Part shown: piece by piece, positions 56,497 to 64,000 of the stretch | How the letters are laid out: every line of letters begins with the position of its first letter | How positions within the stretch are numbered: position 1 is the first letter of the stretch | From: a virus | Strand: one strand, 5' to 3' | Virus record (IMG/VR): IMGVR_UViG_3300025011_000027 | Location: 27,967 to 91,966 of that record | DNA length: 64,000 bases | Program-made: the position numbers and the translations under genes | Notes under the pieces: model-generated | The model's input: only the letters and a program-made list of their open reading frames with translations | Databases searched by the model: none | Told to the model about the DNA's origin: nothing

Positions 56497-56525
56497 ATAT
56501 TAACATATAATAACACCATTGTCAA
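56497..56525 (-). promoter_or_regulatory. Sigma-A type promoter, copy 5
   Basis: Minus strand: TTGACA (56520-56525), 17 bases, TAATAT (56497-56502). It follows the terminator at 56523-56561. Confidence 0.8.
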
Positions 56526-56561
56526 ATAAAAAAGAAGCTAAGCGGTTAAGCTCAGCTTCTT
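56523..56561 (-). terminator. Terminator after the Lys/Ala-rich gene
   Basis: Minus-strand stem AAGAAGCTGAGC / GCTTAGCTTCTT with one mismatch, 6-base loop, then TTTTATTTG. Confidence 0.8.
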
Positions 56562-56579
56562 TTAACGGTTCGATAATTC

Positions 56580-57455
56580 TTAGTAGATGGTGCCGAAAAC
56601 GATATCAACGCCTGTTTTCTCTTTCAGCATAGCTTGGATTTTGGTCTTGGTGTTAAAGTCTTTAGAGCTAACTTTGTCACCTTTGACGATCAACTTGTGG
56701 CTCCAATACACGTTATGTTTGGTCTCCCAAATCATAGACCAATCAGCAGTTTTACCTGTGAAAGTAACGAGCTTGTAATTCTCATCGCGTCCCTGCTCTA
56801 CTAACTTGGTGTAATGCTCAGTCTCATCGGTGTAGGGGAGAGTCTTCTCAGCTTTAGGCTCTTTCTTAGGAGGCTTAAGAGCATCTTTAGCGGCTTTCTC
56901 AGCATCTTTTTTGGCTTTTTCTTCAGCCTTTTCGGCGTCTTTCTTAGCCTTAGCTTCTGCTTTCTCAGCATCTTTTTTGGCTTTTTCGTCAGCTTTGACT
57001 TTATCAGCGGCAGCCTTTTCCTCGTCTTTTTTGGCTTTGGCGTCTGCTTTAGCTTTATCCGCTGCTGCTTTCTCAGCTTCTTTAGCGGCAATTTCTTCAG
57101 GAGTGGGAGCTTTAGCAGCTTTCTCAGCTTCTTTGGCTGCTTTTGCAGCGGCTTTGTCAGCTTCTTTTTTGGCTTTAGCGTCAGCTTTATCGGATGCGGC
57201 TGAAGATACTACTTTTCCGTCAACCATAATCGACGCAAGAGATTCAGCGGGACGTTCTGCTTTTTGCTCATCTGTACGGGCATCGTCGGTGATCACATAC
57301 CACTTTTTGAAGGTTGCTTCATTGATGTCAACTTGGCTTCCATCTTCAAGGACGATAGCTACCATTCCAGTACCTAGGATATTGGCTTCTCCCTTTTTTT
57401 GATTGCGGATATTCAGTACTCGTACCATTCCCGGGGTAGTTGCTTTTTCAGTCAT
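56580..57455 (-). CDS. Lys/Ala/Glu-rich protein with C-terminal folded domain
   Basis: 291 aa from ATG at 57455, about 10 bases after AGAGG. The N-terminal 90 residues look folded (GMVRVLNIRNQKKGEANILG). Residues about 95-200 are KAEKAAK/KADAKAKK-type low-complexity repeats, probably one long charged helix. The C-terminal 90 residues are folded (ENYKLVTFTGKTADWSMIWE). Two tandem promoters precede it, indicating strong expression. Possible DNA-binding or scaffold-like role. Bacterial histone-like proteins have similar tails, but this is only a resemblance. Confidence 0.55.
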   Translation of the reverse strand: MTEKATTPGMVRVLNIRNQKKGEANILGTGMVAIVLEDGSQVDINEATFKKWYVITDDARTDEQKAERPAESLASIMVDGKVVSSAASDKADAKAKKEADKAAAKAAKEAEKAAKAPTPEEIAAKEAEKAAADKAKADAKAKKDEEKAAADKVKADEKAKKDAEKAEAKAKKDAEKAEEKAKKDAEKAAKDALKPPKKEPKAEKTLPYTDETEHYTKLVEQGRDENYKLVTFTGKTADWSMIWETKHNVYWSHKLIVKGDKVSSKDFNTKTKIQAMLKEKTGVDIVFGTIY

Positions 57456-57542
57456 TTTTAACAAACCTCTTTCTATCTTTTAATTTTTTGATTACGTTAG
57501 GTAGCTGTCTCGCGTGTAAGCACTTGTTTTGCTTACAATGTA

Positions 57543-57571
57543 ATATTATCATGTAATAGGTTTAATGTCAA
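57543..57571 (-). promoter_or_regulatory. Sigma-A type promoter, copy 6 (proximal)
   Basis: Minus strand: TTGACA (57566-57571), 17 bases, TAATAT (57543-57548), extended by TGA. Nearly consensus. Confidence 0.85.
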
Positions 57572-57664
57572 CCCTTTTTAAAATTTAATTTAAGCTACCT
57601 TTTATTAGTATAGACAGCTAGTGGATGACTTAAACATCTACACCACAAATAATATGATAGTGTA

Positions 57665-57693
57665 ATATTATTACCCTTTAGGGCATAAGTCAA
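57665..57693 (-). promoter_or_regulatory. Sigma-A type promoter, copy 7 (distal)
   Basis: Minus strand: TTGACT (57688-57693), 17 bases, TAATAT (57665-57670). The spacer holds the palindrome CCCTAAAGGG. The rest of 57465-57743 shows no gene. Confidence 0.75.
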
Positions 57694-57705
57694 TACCTGA
57701 AAAGG

Positions 57706-57735
57706 ACAAAAGCGAGGAAATTCCCCGCTTTTTAA
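57706..57735 (-). terminator. Terminator after the RecA-like gene
   Basis: Minus-strand stem AAAGCGGGG / CCTCGCTTT (one mismatch) followed by TGTCCTTTTC. It lies 10 bp after the RecA stop. Confidence 0.7.
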
Positions 57736-57743
57736 AAATTATT

Positions 57744-58889
57744 TTATTCTTCTTGTAACTTCTCATTTACTGCTTCAAGTATCTCTCCAAATATTTCATC
57801 ATCTTGTCTGAGATATTCGAGCAGCTTCGGCTTACCTTGGAATTTTAGATCATTTTCTCCGTCACTCAGTATATCCCCAGTACTTGGATCCATAATGTTA
57901 AACCAAGATCCTGACTGAACGATGAAGTCAAACTTTATCGCCATGAACACTGTATCTCCGAGAACGTCAGCTCCTGAGTCATATTTAAGAGTGTACTGTC
58001 CTATTCTACGATCAGGTTTACAAACTTTAGTTTTTACCACTGTAACGTCTACAAGATTTCCTGATGGCTCCGCGGCTGAATTCTTTAATTCTACATTGTC
58101 CGCATCTATGAAAGCTCCTTTTCTGAAGAACATTCTTAGAGCGCAGAAATGTTTCCAAGCTCTCCCGCCAGGACTATGAAACTGATTAAATGGATTATTG
58201 AAATCGTCACGAACTTGATTAATGCCAATAAATGCAGTATGAAACTTAGTTAGCGGCTCTTTACATTTTGTTGTGAATTGAGTCAGAGGTCCTGATATTC
58301 CGCCGTATGACTTTTTAGAAACATCTTCATCATAGATATTCTGTCCTACTAACACTGGTATAGAATCAAGTACTAATACTTCAATTAGCCCTGTATTTAG
58401 TAAGTCTAGTATCATCTGAAAAACTTCTTCAGCAGTTTGATTCTCAGGTCTTACAAGATAAAGGTCATTGGTATCCACTCCGTTTAATTCTGCCCAGTCC
58501 TCATCGAGCGTGTTCTCAGCATCTACATAGACACACTTTCTAGGACCATTCTCAGTCAGTACAGCTATATCAGATAGTATTTTTTTAACCTCATCCTTAG
58601 CAGATTTAGTGTCTTTCTCGGCCAGTTCTTCTGATCTTGAATGTAACTGCGCCACTTGAGTTGTCCACGCCGCTAGACACGATTTCTGAGCCTGTGCGAC
58701 GATCTGAAGCGCGGATGTAGTCTTCCCCCCACCTTCAGGACCGAAGAATTCAGTAGCTTTTCCTTTCGGCACTCCACCATATGTCATATAGTTAGCTCTA
58801 GGGCTATTGAAAGGTATTTTCTCGACATAGATAGTATCTGTACCTTTACGAATGATATCAGTTTTGAACTTTTTGTTTATATCAAGCAT
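57744..58889 (-). CDS. RecA/UvsX-like recombinase
   Basis: 381 aa. Walker A FGPEGGGKTTSALQIVAQAQ, then CVYVDAENTLDEDWAELNG and IEVLVLDSIPVLVGQ (Walker B), IGINQVRDDFNNPF, then GRAWKHFCALRMFFRKG. Around residue 75-115 a helical insertion (HSRSEELAEKDTKSAKDE) separates the first strand from the second. It catalyses strand exchange during replication and repair. Close to the resolvase and clamp genes. Confidence 0.9.
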   Translation of the reverse strand: MLDINKKFKTDIIRKGTDTIYVEKIPFNSPRANYMTYGGVPKGKATEFFGPEGGGKTTSALQIVAQAQKSCLAAWTTQVAQLHSRSEELAEKDTKSAKDEVKKILSDIAVLTENGPRKCVYVDAENTLDEDWAELNGVDTNDLYLVRPENQTAEEVFQMILDLLNTGLIEVLVLDSIPVLVGQNIYDEDVSKKSYGGISGPLTQFTTKCKEPLTKFHTAFIGINQVRDDFNNPFNQFHSPGGRAWKHFCALRMFFRKGAFIDADNVELKNSAAEPSGNLVDVTVVKTKVCKPDRRIGQYTLKYDSGADVLGDTVFMAIKFDFIVQSGSWFNIMDPSTGDILSDGENDLKFQGKPKLLEYLRQDDEIFGEILEAVNEKLQEE

Positions 58890-58911
58890 TACTTTATCAA
58901 GTGCATTAATT

Positions 58912-59097
58912 TTAATCTCCTCCTTCTGTCATATGAGGTGGATTTTTCCAATAATCTCTTAAGTGAGCTTTCACAACAATACAAGTTTGATTCCAAGAAA
59001 ATTGTACTCCAATAATCTCATCGTCGTTTAGTTCTACATATTTAGGTTTCTTAAAGGGAGGAAAGGTAGGTTTAGCTTTCGTGCGTTTCTTAGCCAT
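58912..59097 (-). CDS. Small basic protein
   Basis: 61 aa from ATG at 59097, with GAGGAAG upstream. Basic start (AKKRTKAKPTFPPFKKPK), then a short beta part. The start at 59118 is inside the upstream gene. Possible accessory factor of RecA, which is inference. Confidence 0.55.
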   Translation of the reverse strand: MAKKRTKAKPTFPPFKKPKYVELNDDEIIGVQFSWNQTCIVVKAHLRDYWKNPPHMTEGGD

Positions 59098-59665
59098 CGC
59101 CGTATCTTCCTCTATCACTCTTGTGGTAACTTAATTCTTGCTTACCAACTTCAATCTCAGCAATACGTTTGGTCATGATCTTCTTAACCCCGCTGAATAC
59201 TTGTACTCCCATTTCTATCTGGAGTTTTAACTTCTTGTAAGCTCTCTGAAAGGCTACTTCAACGAGCATTTCCGGCATAGACTCTTGCTCAGCTTTATTG
59301 GTCTTATCCCCTACAGTACCAACCGCTTCAAGATAAGCTTTGTTGAATACTTCAAGTTTCACAGCCTTTGCAGTATCCCCTTCAATACCTAAACTCTCTA
59401 ATCCAGATCCTGCAAAGTATAAGAACACAGGAACTTTCATAACAAGATTCTCGATAACCTCATCCGACAGCGGCCTATCTTTATGCTCACGTAAAAGAGA
59501 CCTAATCATTACCATATATTCGTGTAAGTCACGATTATACCTAACCAAGATGTTATCAACGATCTTATCAAGCATTTCACTATTGACGTTCACTTTTCTT
59601 CGTATTCCACGTAGTTTCCCAGCGTCAACTAGTTCTTCCTGGTTTAAAGGTAATACATCAGCCAC
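59090..59665 (-). CDS. Hypothetical protein next to RecA, possible recombination mediator
   Basis: 191 aa from GTG, mostly helical (LDKIVDNILVRYNRDLHEYM, LLREHKDRPLSDEVIENL). No catalytic motif. It lies between the RuvC-like and RecA-like genes. By context it could help RecA loading as UvsY does in T4, without sequence evidence. Confidence 0.5.
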   Translation of the reverse strand: MADVLPLNQEELVDAGKLRGIRRKVNVNSEMLDKIVDNILVRYNRDLHEYMVMIRSLLREHKDRPLSDEVIENLVMKVPVFLYFAGSGLESLGIEGDTAKAVKLEVFNKAYLEAVGTVGDKTNKAEQESMPEMLVEVAFQRAYKKLKLQIEMGVQVFSGVKKIMTKRIAEIEVGKQELSYHKSDRGRYGDG

Positions 59666-59668
59666 AAC

Positions 59669-60202
59669 TTACTCCCCCTTTACGCAATTCAGGAGTACTT
59701 CTTTTTGATACTCAAATAACTCAGATACGCCACCTATTCCTCTAGCTACTTGAGCAAGTCCATAGGCATCATACTCATTGTCATTTCCGCCAAACTCTAC
59801 CCCATATATTCTTTGGATTGACGTTGCAATTAATACCTTGTTAGCATTTCCATTATTAGTAATAAACTTTTTCATTGACTTTGGGGGAATCTCAGTATAC
59901 TTGATACCTAGATCATAAAGAGATAATCTAAGTACTCCTCCCCACTCTGCAAGAGTCTCTTTCTTTCCTGTCGAACCGAAAGAATATCCTTCTAGCGCCA
60001 CTGTGAGGTCGTCTGTGGCTCGCATATCAATGTGACGATATAATACAGCTAGAAACTTCTGTTGTAAGTCTGAAAGGCGCTCGGCTCGTTTATTAGCAGG
60101 AATGGTTGTATCTATTGTAGCGTGAAAGAGTAGCGCATTAACGCTACTCACTCCAACAATACTTGTTCCTGATAAACTAGGATCAATGCCTAGATAGATC
60201 AA
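59669..60202 (-). CDS. RuvC-like Holliday junction resolvase
   Basis: 177 aa from TTG overlapping the ThyX stop. YLGIDPSLSGTSIVGV (first Asp), LTVALEGYSFGST (Glu), and NDNEYDAYGLAQ (last Asp pair) form the RuvC/RNase H active site. It resolves branched DNA before packaging. Start codon TTG with GGGAG nearby. Confidence 0.85.
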   Translation of the reverse strand: MIYLGIDPSLSGTSIVGVSSVNALLFHATIDTTIPANKRAERLSDLQQKFLAVLYRHIDMRATDDLTVALEGYSFGSTGKKETLAEWGGVLRLSLYDLGIKYTEIPPKSMKKFITNNGNANKVLIATSIQRIYGVEFGGNDNEYDAYGLAQVARGIGGVSELFEYQKEVLLNCVKGE

Positions 60203-60885
60203 ATACTTTCAGCTCCCTCAATAGGTACTATATTACCAATAGTAACTCGGGCATAGTTATCAGTGAGAAAATCCCGATCAAGCGCAATATCATCGAATAG
60301 AGGGGGAAGAACTCTCTTTAGAACAATGAGAGCTGGAATCATTATTTGCCGCATTTGTGGATGGGCTGCTTTGTCAGCTCGAAGTGACGTAATTGCTCTC
60401 CATTCCCGCATATTTGCAGTAATCCATAATTCGGTTTTAGTACTATTATTTAGAACGGTCCTAGCTTCTTGAGCTAACGCTCCCATCTGCATTAACTCCC
60501 TATATGCGTCACTGGAATCTTCGCAAGCTTGTCTCCATTTATAATGTTGATTACTACCTTCTGGAAAGAAGAAAGGACTGATAAATGTAGCTCCCGTGGA
60601 ATCATATCTAACATATCTAGTTGATTCCTGAGAAGGACTTGCTATTCTGTGACGAACAAGCTCATGAGATACGCCGCGATCGGCAGTAAACTTAATGGAA
60701 ATAGAGGCATGTTCAAGGATTGAAGTATGACCTCTTTTTATCAGTCCTCTGATGAATGAATCGGCAGAGTCTCCAGTGCATCTTTCTTCGCTCTTATAGC
60801 ATACCCGTCCAATCATTTCAATCTCTTTTAAAGCTGTACCCCAATCCTTTTTACCAATAAATACTTCAGGTTGAATAACTTGCAT
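60199..60885 (-). CDS. thyX: Flavin-dependent thymidylate synthase ThyX
   Basis: 228 aa from ATG at 60885, with GAGGAGG 8 bases upstream; the longer frame to 60972 is inside the nuclease gene. The ThyX motif RHRIASPSQESTRY is exact, with SILEHASISIKFTADRGVSH and ITANMREWRAITSLRADKAA around it. ThyX makes dTMP from dUMP with folate and FAD. Fits with dCMP deaminase at 40617. Confidence 0.95.
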   Translation of the reverse strand: MQVIQPEVFIGKKDWGTALKEIEMIGRVCYKSEERCTGDSADSFIRGLIKRGHTSILEHASISIKFTADRGVSHELVRHRIASPSQESTRYVRYDSTGATFISPFFFPEGSNQHYKWRQACEDSSDAYRELMQMGALAQEARTVLNNSTKTELWITANMREWRAITSLRADKAAHPQMRQIMIPALIVLKRVLPPLFDDIALDRDFLTDNYARVTIGNIVPIEGAESI

Positions 60886-60898
60886 TTTTATTTCCTCC

Positions 60899-61675
60899 TC
60901 AATGTTTTTTACATTCTTCGGTATACTGACAGTACTTGCATTTGTCAGTTTCTTTGGGCGGTACTGTCTCATTCTCTATGTGAGAATTGCAAGTCTCTAT
61001 CTTATGCACGACCTCTTCTTTGTTCTCAGGGGTAACATGCACAAGGAAAGTTTTCTTTTGGCATACGTCTCGATTCTCGTAAAGAAACATGATGGAATCA
61101 ATTCCTAAACATAGTGAGTAACAATAAGACTGAATTTTGTGGTCTGGTTCAGGTTGCATCCTTACTTGAAATTTGAAGCTAACTTCAGTTTTTATTTCAA
61201 GGATATAGTACCGTCCATTCAGCTTTATGATTCCATCACACATAAAAGAAATGTTAAATACCTCATTGTAGAGCTTAGTTTCCATTCCTTTACGTTCTTT
61301 AACAATGGTTCCACTCATTGGGTGCAGCTTTAAGTAATCACCAACGTCTATCCATTCAACGTCATACCCCAAACGCTGCATCTGAGAAATAGCTGTCTGA
61401 ATGTGTTCGTGTCGAGCTGTACCGCTTTGACCCATTCCTACTAACTGCGGATCAGTAGTTAACTTGACATCAGGCTTAGCCCCTACTACTTGGAAATAGC
61501 AGTTTCTTAAGCAACCTCCCATACTACTAGGTTTATATGATTGAGAGGGTGGACGACTAGTTTCTTTGTCTAGTCGTCCAATTGCTTCATTTAGGTAATA
61601 CAGGAACTCCTGCTCTGGTGTTTTCTCCTTAGTCGCGTTAGAGATCATTTTAGCTAAGTTCTTGAATCCTGCCAT
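60899..61675 (-). CDS. Cas4-like PDDEXK nuclease with Cys cluster
   Basis: 258 aa. One Cys pair near the N-terminus (GGCLRNCYFQ) and CKYCQYTEECKK at the C-terminus match the Fe-S cluster of Cas4/AddB-type nucleases. Catalytic core: MCDGIIKLNGRYYILEIKT with the D...EIK motif. Such phage nucleases process DNA ends in recombination. No CRISPR array is present. Confidence 0.8.
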   Translation of the reverse strand: MAGFKNLAKMISNATKEKTPEQEFLYYLNEAIGRLDKETSRPPSQSYKPSSMGGCLRNCYFQVVGAKPDVKLTTDPQLVGMGQSGTARHEHIQTAISQMQRLGYDVEWIDVGDYLKLHPMSGTIVKERKGMETKLYNEVFNISFMCDGIIKLNGRYYILEIKTEVSFKFQVRMQPEPDHKIQSYCYSLCLGIDSIMFLYENRDVCQKKTFLVHVTPENKEEVVHKIETCNSHIENETVPPKETDKCKYCQYTEECKKH

Positions 61676-61677
61676 AT

Positions 61678-62790
61678 TTATTCAGAGTCCTTTTCTGGTT
61701 GCTCAGCAGATTCATCGGTCATCGGACTTAGCACTAAAGAAATAGCTGCTTCAGTGAACAATAGTGGTAATTCTTCACCATATTGAACGTGAACAGTATC
61801 AGCGGACAGCACTGAAAGTAGGTCTTTGAGGTAGTTTATGTTTACAGTAATTTCCCCAACTTCTTCACCTTTAACATGCTGCTCCAGATGAATGACCTCG
61901 ACCGAGTTTCCTTTCAGCTCTTGAACTGTCAAGTCACCTTCTGAAAAGTTGAGCTTGATTCCGTTGTTATCGAACTTGTCTACGAACAGTGAGAGCCTGT
62001 CTATGGAGTCTAATAGGGGCTGGCGTGGTAATACAGCCATGTTGGCATACTCCATGCCTAGAATAGGCGTAACGTCAGGGTAATCGTCAATGCCGTCAAG
62101 CTCTGTGCCAAAGATTGTTTGGTCGTTAGTGGTAAACAGTATTTTATTACCATCACGCTCAATTACAACACGATCATCCACTAATCCCTGTAAAAGATCA
62201 GCAAGAGTCTGCGTCAGTAATACGGGCTTGGAAGCAAAAGTGGTTCCTTCAAACACAGGAGAGGAGTTTATGCACATCTTAATACCATCCGTAGTTATTG
62301 CTTTAGTACCAACATTATAGCCGGTAAGGCAGGGCATGAATACTTCGTTTGCGATAGCTGACTTATTGACCACGAAAATCTTTTTCAGAGTGCTTGTATC
62401 CATAGTCACTTTGTCAGCTTCAACCCCAAGGAACTCATAATCAGGGAATTCTTCTCCGTCAAACAGTGCTAACGTGTAAGTACCATTACCTTTAACCTTA
62501 CCCTCTTTGTCATTAAACTTGAACGTCATTTTAGGTACAGTAGTTTTAGCAACAAGTTTAGATAGAACATCAGCTTTTACGACAGCTTTCCCAGGTTCTT
62601 GGTCTCCGTCAAGCTTTGCTTTGACAGTAATAAAGTTGGCTAAGTCGGTTGCAGTAATAAAAAGTTCTCCCTCTTCATCCAGAATCATTTCGACGTATTC
62701 GGTAATAGGCATAATCTTAGAGTTACCTACACCTTTTGACACCTTACTGAGCATTGCGTTTAACTTCACGGTTGGGATAATAAATTTCAT
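61678..62790 (-). CDS. dnaN: DNA polymerase III beta sliding clamp
   Basis: 370 aa, the usual length. Three clamp domains in order: MKFIIPTVKLNAMLSKVSKG, MDTSTLKKIFVVNKSAIANE and a third with LPRQPLLDSIDRLSLFVD. The end SLVLSPM matches the C-terminal LxxPM of bacterial clamps. GGAGG precedes the ATG. Together with gamma, delta' and delta in this window it gives the phage its own processivity system, unlike gp45-type clamps of T4-like phages. Confidence 0.9.
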   Translation of the reverse strand: MKFIIPTVKLNAMLSKVSKGVGNSKIMPITEYVEMILDEEGELFITATDLANFITVKAKLDGDQEPGKAVVKADVLSKLVAKTTVPKMTFKFNDKEGKVKGNGTYTLALFDGEEFPDYEFLGVEADKVTMDTSTLKKIFVVNKSAIANEVFMPCLTGYNVGTKAITTDGIKMCINSSPVFEGTTFASKPVLLTQTLADLLQGLVDDRVVIERDGNKILFTTNDQTIFGTELDGIDDYPDVTPILGMEYANMAVLPRQPLLDSIDRLSLFVDKFDNNGIKLNFSEGDLTVQELKGNSVEVIHLEQHVKGEEVGEITVNINYLKDLLSVLSADTVHVQYGEELPLLFTEAAISLVLSPMTDESAEQPEKDSE

Positions 62791-62802
62791 TTAATTTCCT
62801 CC

Positions 62803-63312
62803 TTAATTCTTAAAGGTCCTACCCCTTATTATTTCAAAAATAACAGTTCTGCTTACTCCATATTCTTTTCCAATGGACTCATAAGTAGGAGGACCTAATC
62901 TTCTCTTTTCCCCATTATTACGAATAGGAAAATATGAACTATACTTTTCACGTATTTCTAAAGCTTGAGCGTTGGTTAATTTTGAATTGTGCCCTAACTC
63001 ACCGTGTTGCTTAGAAAGTCTCCCCATGCTAACTGCATCTAACATATTGTCTAACTGAGTTCCTAACATAAGATGGTCAGGATTAACTCATTTTCTATTA
63101 TCGCACATATGGCGCACTATTAATCCTTCAGGTATCTCCCCCTTAAAGAGTAGATAAGACGCTCTATGAGCACGGTAATTCGTATGATTAAACCAAAAAA
63201 TCCCGTAACCATATGCGTTAATAGTATAATTCCACTCCCAACATTTATCTGTTTTAATTACTTTAGACATAAAATCAATAATAATGTTGGATTTATCCTC
63301 TGTAAACACCAC
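62803..63312 (-). pseudogene. HNH homing endonuclease with in-frame TGA
   Basis: The frame from 63312 reads CWEWNYTINAYGYGIFWF, then HRASYLLFKGEIPEG, then HMCDNRK, TGA at 63088-63090, and continues in the same frame with VNPDHLMLGTQLDNMLDAVS and KLTNAQALEIREKYSS, ending in an HTH (YGVSRTVIFEIIRG). The canonical HNH reads CDNxxCVNPxHL, so the TGA stands exactly where the zinc-binding Cys (TGT/TGC) should be. Likely a nonsense mutation of a freestanding HNH gene. Confidence 0.75.
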
Positions 63313-63325
63313 CTCTCACTTCCTT

Positions 63326-64000
63326 TTAGAATAATTTTGACTGTCTTACTAATTTAGGAGTATACTTATAATTATCTGCCCAATTCTGAAAAAACTCGAT
63401 ATTAAATTTAAACCTGTTCTCAGGTTCCCCTAATTCTTCAAGTGTAAAACCGAATAGTTTAAAATACTCTTCAAGCTCATCACCTAATTTAGCGTGTAAA
63501 TTACTAATATGATCAGGGTTATGAGTGAGTTGATTAGAGACGCATAGAGGACCGTACTTGGTGATGACAACTCCATGCCTAGCGTATTGTAGCCAGCTAG
63601 TTGAATCTGCCGAGTAAAAAGGGAATCTCTCCAATAGAGGTAAGCTAGTCATACCAAAAGCATGCGTCTTTACTTGCGGATTTGAGCTTACTTTAATGAT
63701 TCTGAAACAATAGTCAATCCAGTTTTCCTTAAGAGCAGTTTGAACATCGTTGGCTGGAGATATGCCGATATAGTCGATGCGCTCAGGGTGTTCTAGCATC
63801 TGACGTAGATATTTGAAATCCTCGCCTTGATGAAAGATTGGTAATAACTTCTTGGGACTACCCACACGCTCAACCATGTACAAATAATTCTCCCATGACT
63901 TTTTAGGAGCAGACGCGATCTGTTCCGATGTCTTTGGCTTTTGATACTCTCCTGGAATAGTATCTAGTTGAGCGAAACACGTCCATGTAGGATCAGAGTC
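63326..64000 (-). CDS. TGT-like enzyme (queuine tRNA-ribosyltransferase / DpdA-like), 5' end outside the window
   Basis: The frame is open from 64000 (DSDPTWTCFAQLDTIPG) to the stop at 63326; a TTG at 63883 is internal, not the start. The core PIFHQGEDFKYLRQML, YIGISPANDV, then VKTHAFGMTSLPLLERFP and FYSADSTSWLQYARHG is typical of the TGT superfamily TIM barrel. In phages such enzymes exchange guanine for deazaguanines in DNA (DpdA) or tRNA. The FYSADSTSW segment resembles the phage branch. No preQ0 biosynthesis gene is in the window. Confidence 0.7.
   Translation of the reverse strand, partial: DSDPTWTCFAQLDTIPGEYQKPKTSEQIASAPKKSWENYLYMVERVGSPKKLLPIFHQGEDFKYLRQMLEHPERIDYIGISPANDVQTALKENWIDYCFRIIKVSSNPQVKTHAFGMTSLPLLERFPFYSADSTSWLQYARHGVVITKYGPLCVSNQLTHNPDHISNLHAKLGDELEEYFKLFGFTLEELGEPENRFKFNIEFFQNWADNYKYTPKLVRQSKLF

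Noticed and set aside
56801-57402. Frames opposite to or inside the Lys/Ala-rich gene
   Set aside because: Low-complexity complements of KAE repeats (Phe/Ser/Ala-rich), without start signals.
42820-57571. Repeated TAATATTAACATATAATATG blocks as replication iterons
   Set aside because: They align with -10 and -35 boxes at fixed distance before genes, so promoter function explains them.
60886-60972. Longer N-terminus of ThyX
   Set aside because: Overlaps the Cas4-like gene and lacks a binding site; ATG 60885 has GAGGAGG.

Overview
The window is part of a tailed bacteriophage genome (myovirus: contractile sheath, tube, tape measure, LysM and gp25-type baseplate proteins). Every convincing gene is on the minus strand, so transcription runs from high to low coordinates. 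Low G+C, strong AAGGAGG-type ribosome binding sites, frequent GTG and TTG starts, XkdF/XkdP/XkdQ-like tail and head proteins, and sigma-A type promoters (TTGACA, 17 bases, TAATAT) point to a phage of a low-GC Gram-positive host (Bacillales-like). The species cannot be named from the sequence alone. Gene functions come from reading motifs; no database search was run.

Layout from high to low coordinates. 64000-57700: a TGT-like enzyme (cut by the window edge), a broken HNH endonuclease, sliding clamp, Cas4-like nuclease, ThyX, RuvC-like resolvase, a protein of unknown role and a RecA-like recombinase. 57700-49300: a Lys/Ala-rich protein, a PDDEXK nuclease, a secreted 3D-domain protein, a complete bacterial-type clamp loader (gamma/tau-like, delta', delta) and an SbcC/Rad50-like ATPase. 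49300-39100: many small early-type genes, including MazG-like and HD proteins, a GHKL ATPase joined to an HExxH motif, an ADP-ribosylglycohydrolase and a dCMP deaminase. 39000-36500: small and large terminase. 36500-32000: very small genes, many Cys-rich, plus a C39-like peptidase. 32000-31340: no gene, but a dense set of hairpins ending in a terminator, a candidate large structured RNA.

31260-10700: portal, MuF-like protein, a block of small genes, then a kinase-like protein, a ParB-ART fusion and a double-ART protein, followed by neck proteins, prohead protease, scaffold, major capsid protein, sheath, tube and tail chaperones. The chaperone pair shows a +1 frameshift site. 10300-1: tape measure, hub, spike, baseplate genes and the start of a tail fibre gene.

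Two promoter families organise expression. One is sigma-A-like with an invariant TAATATTA. The other is a 31-bp element present in seven copies with fixed spacing, two of them built into terminator hairpins. The most unusual content is the effector cluster between MuF and the neck genes (three ADP-ribosyltransferase domains and a kinase fold), matched by an ADP-ribosylglycohydrolase in the early region. Next come the candidate large RNA and three genes with in-frame stop codons inside otherwise continuous reading frames.
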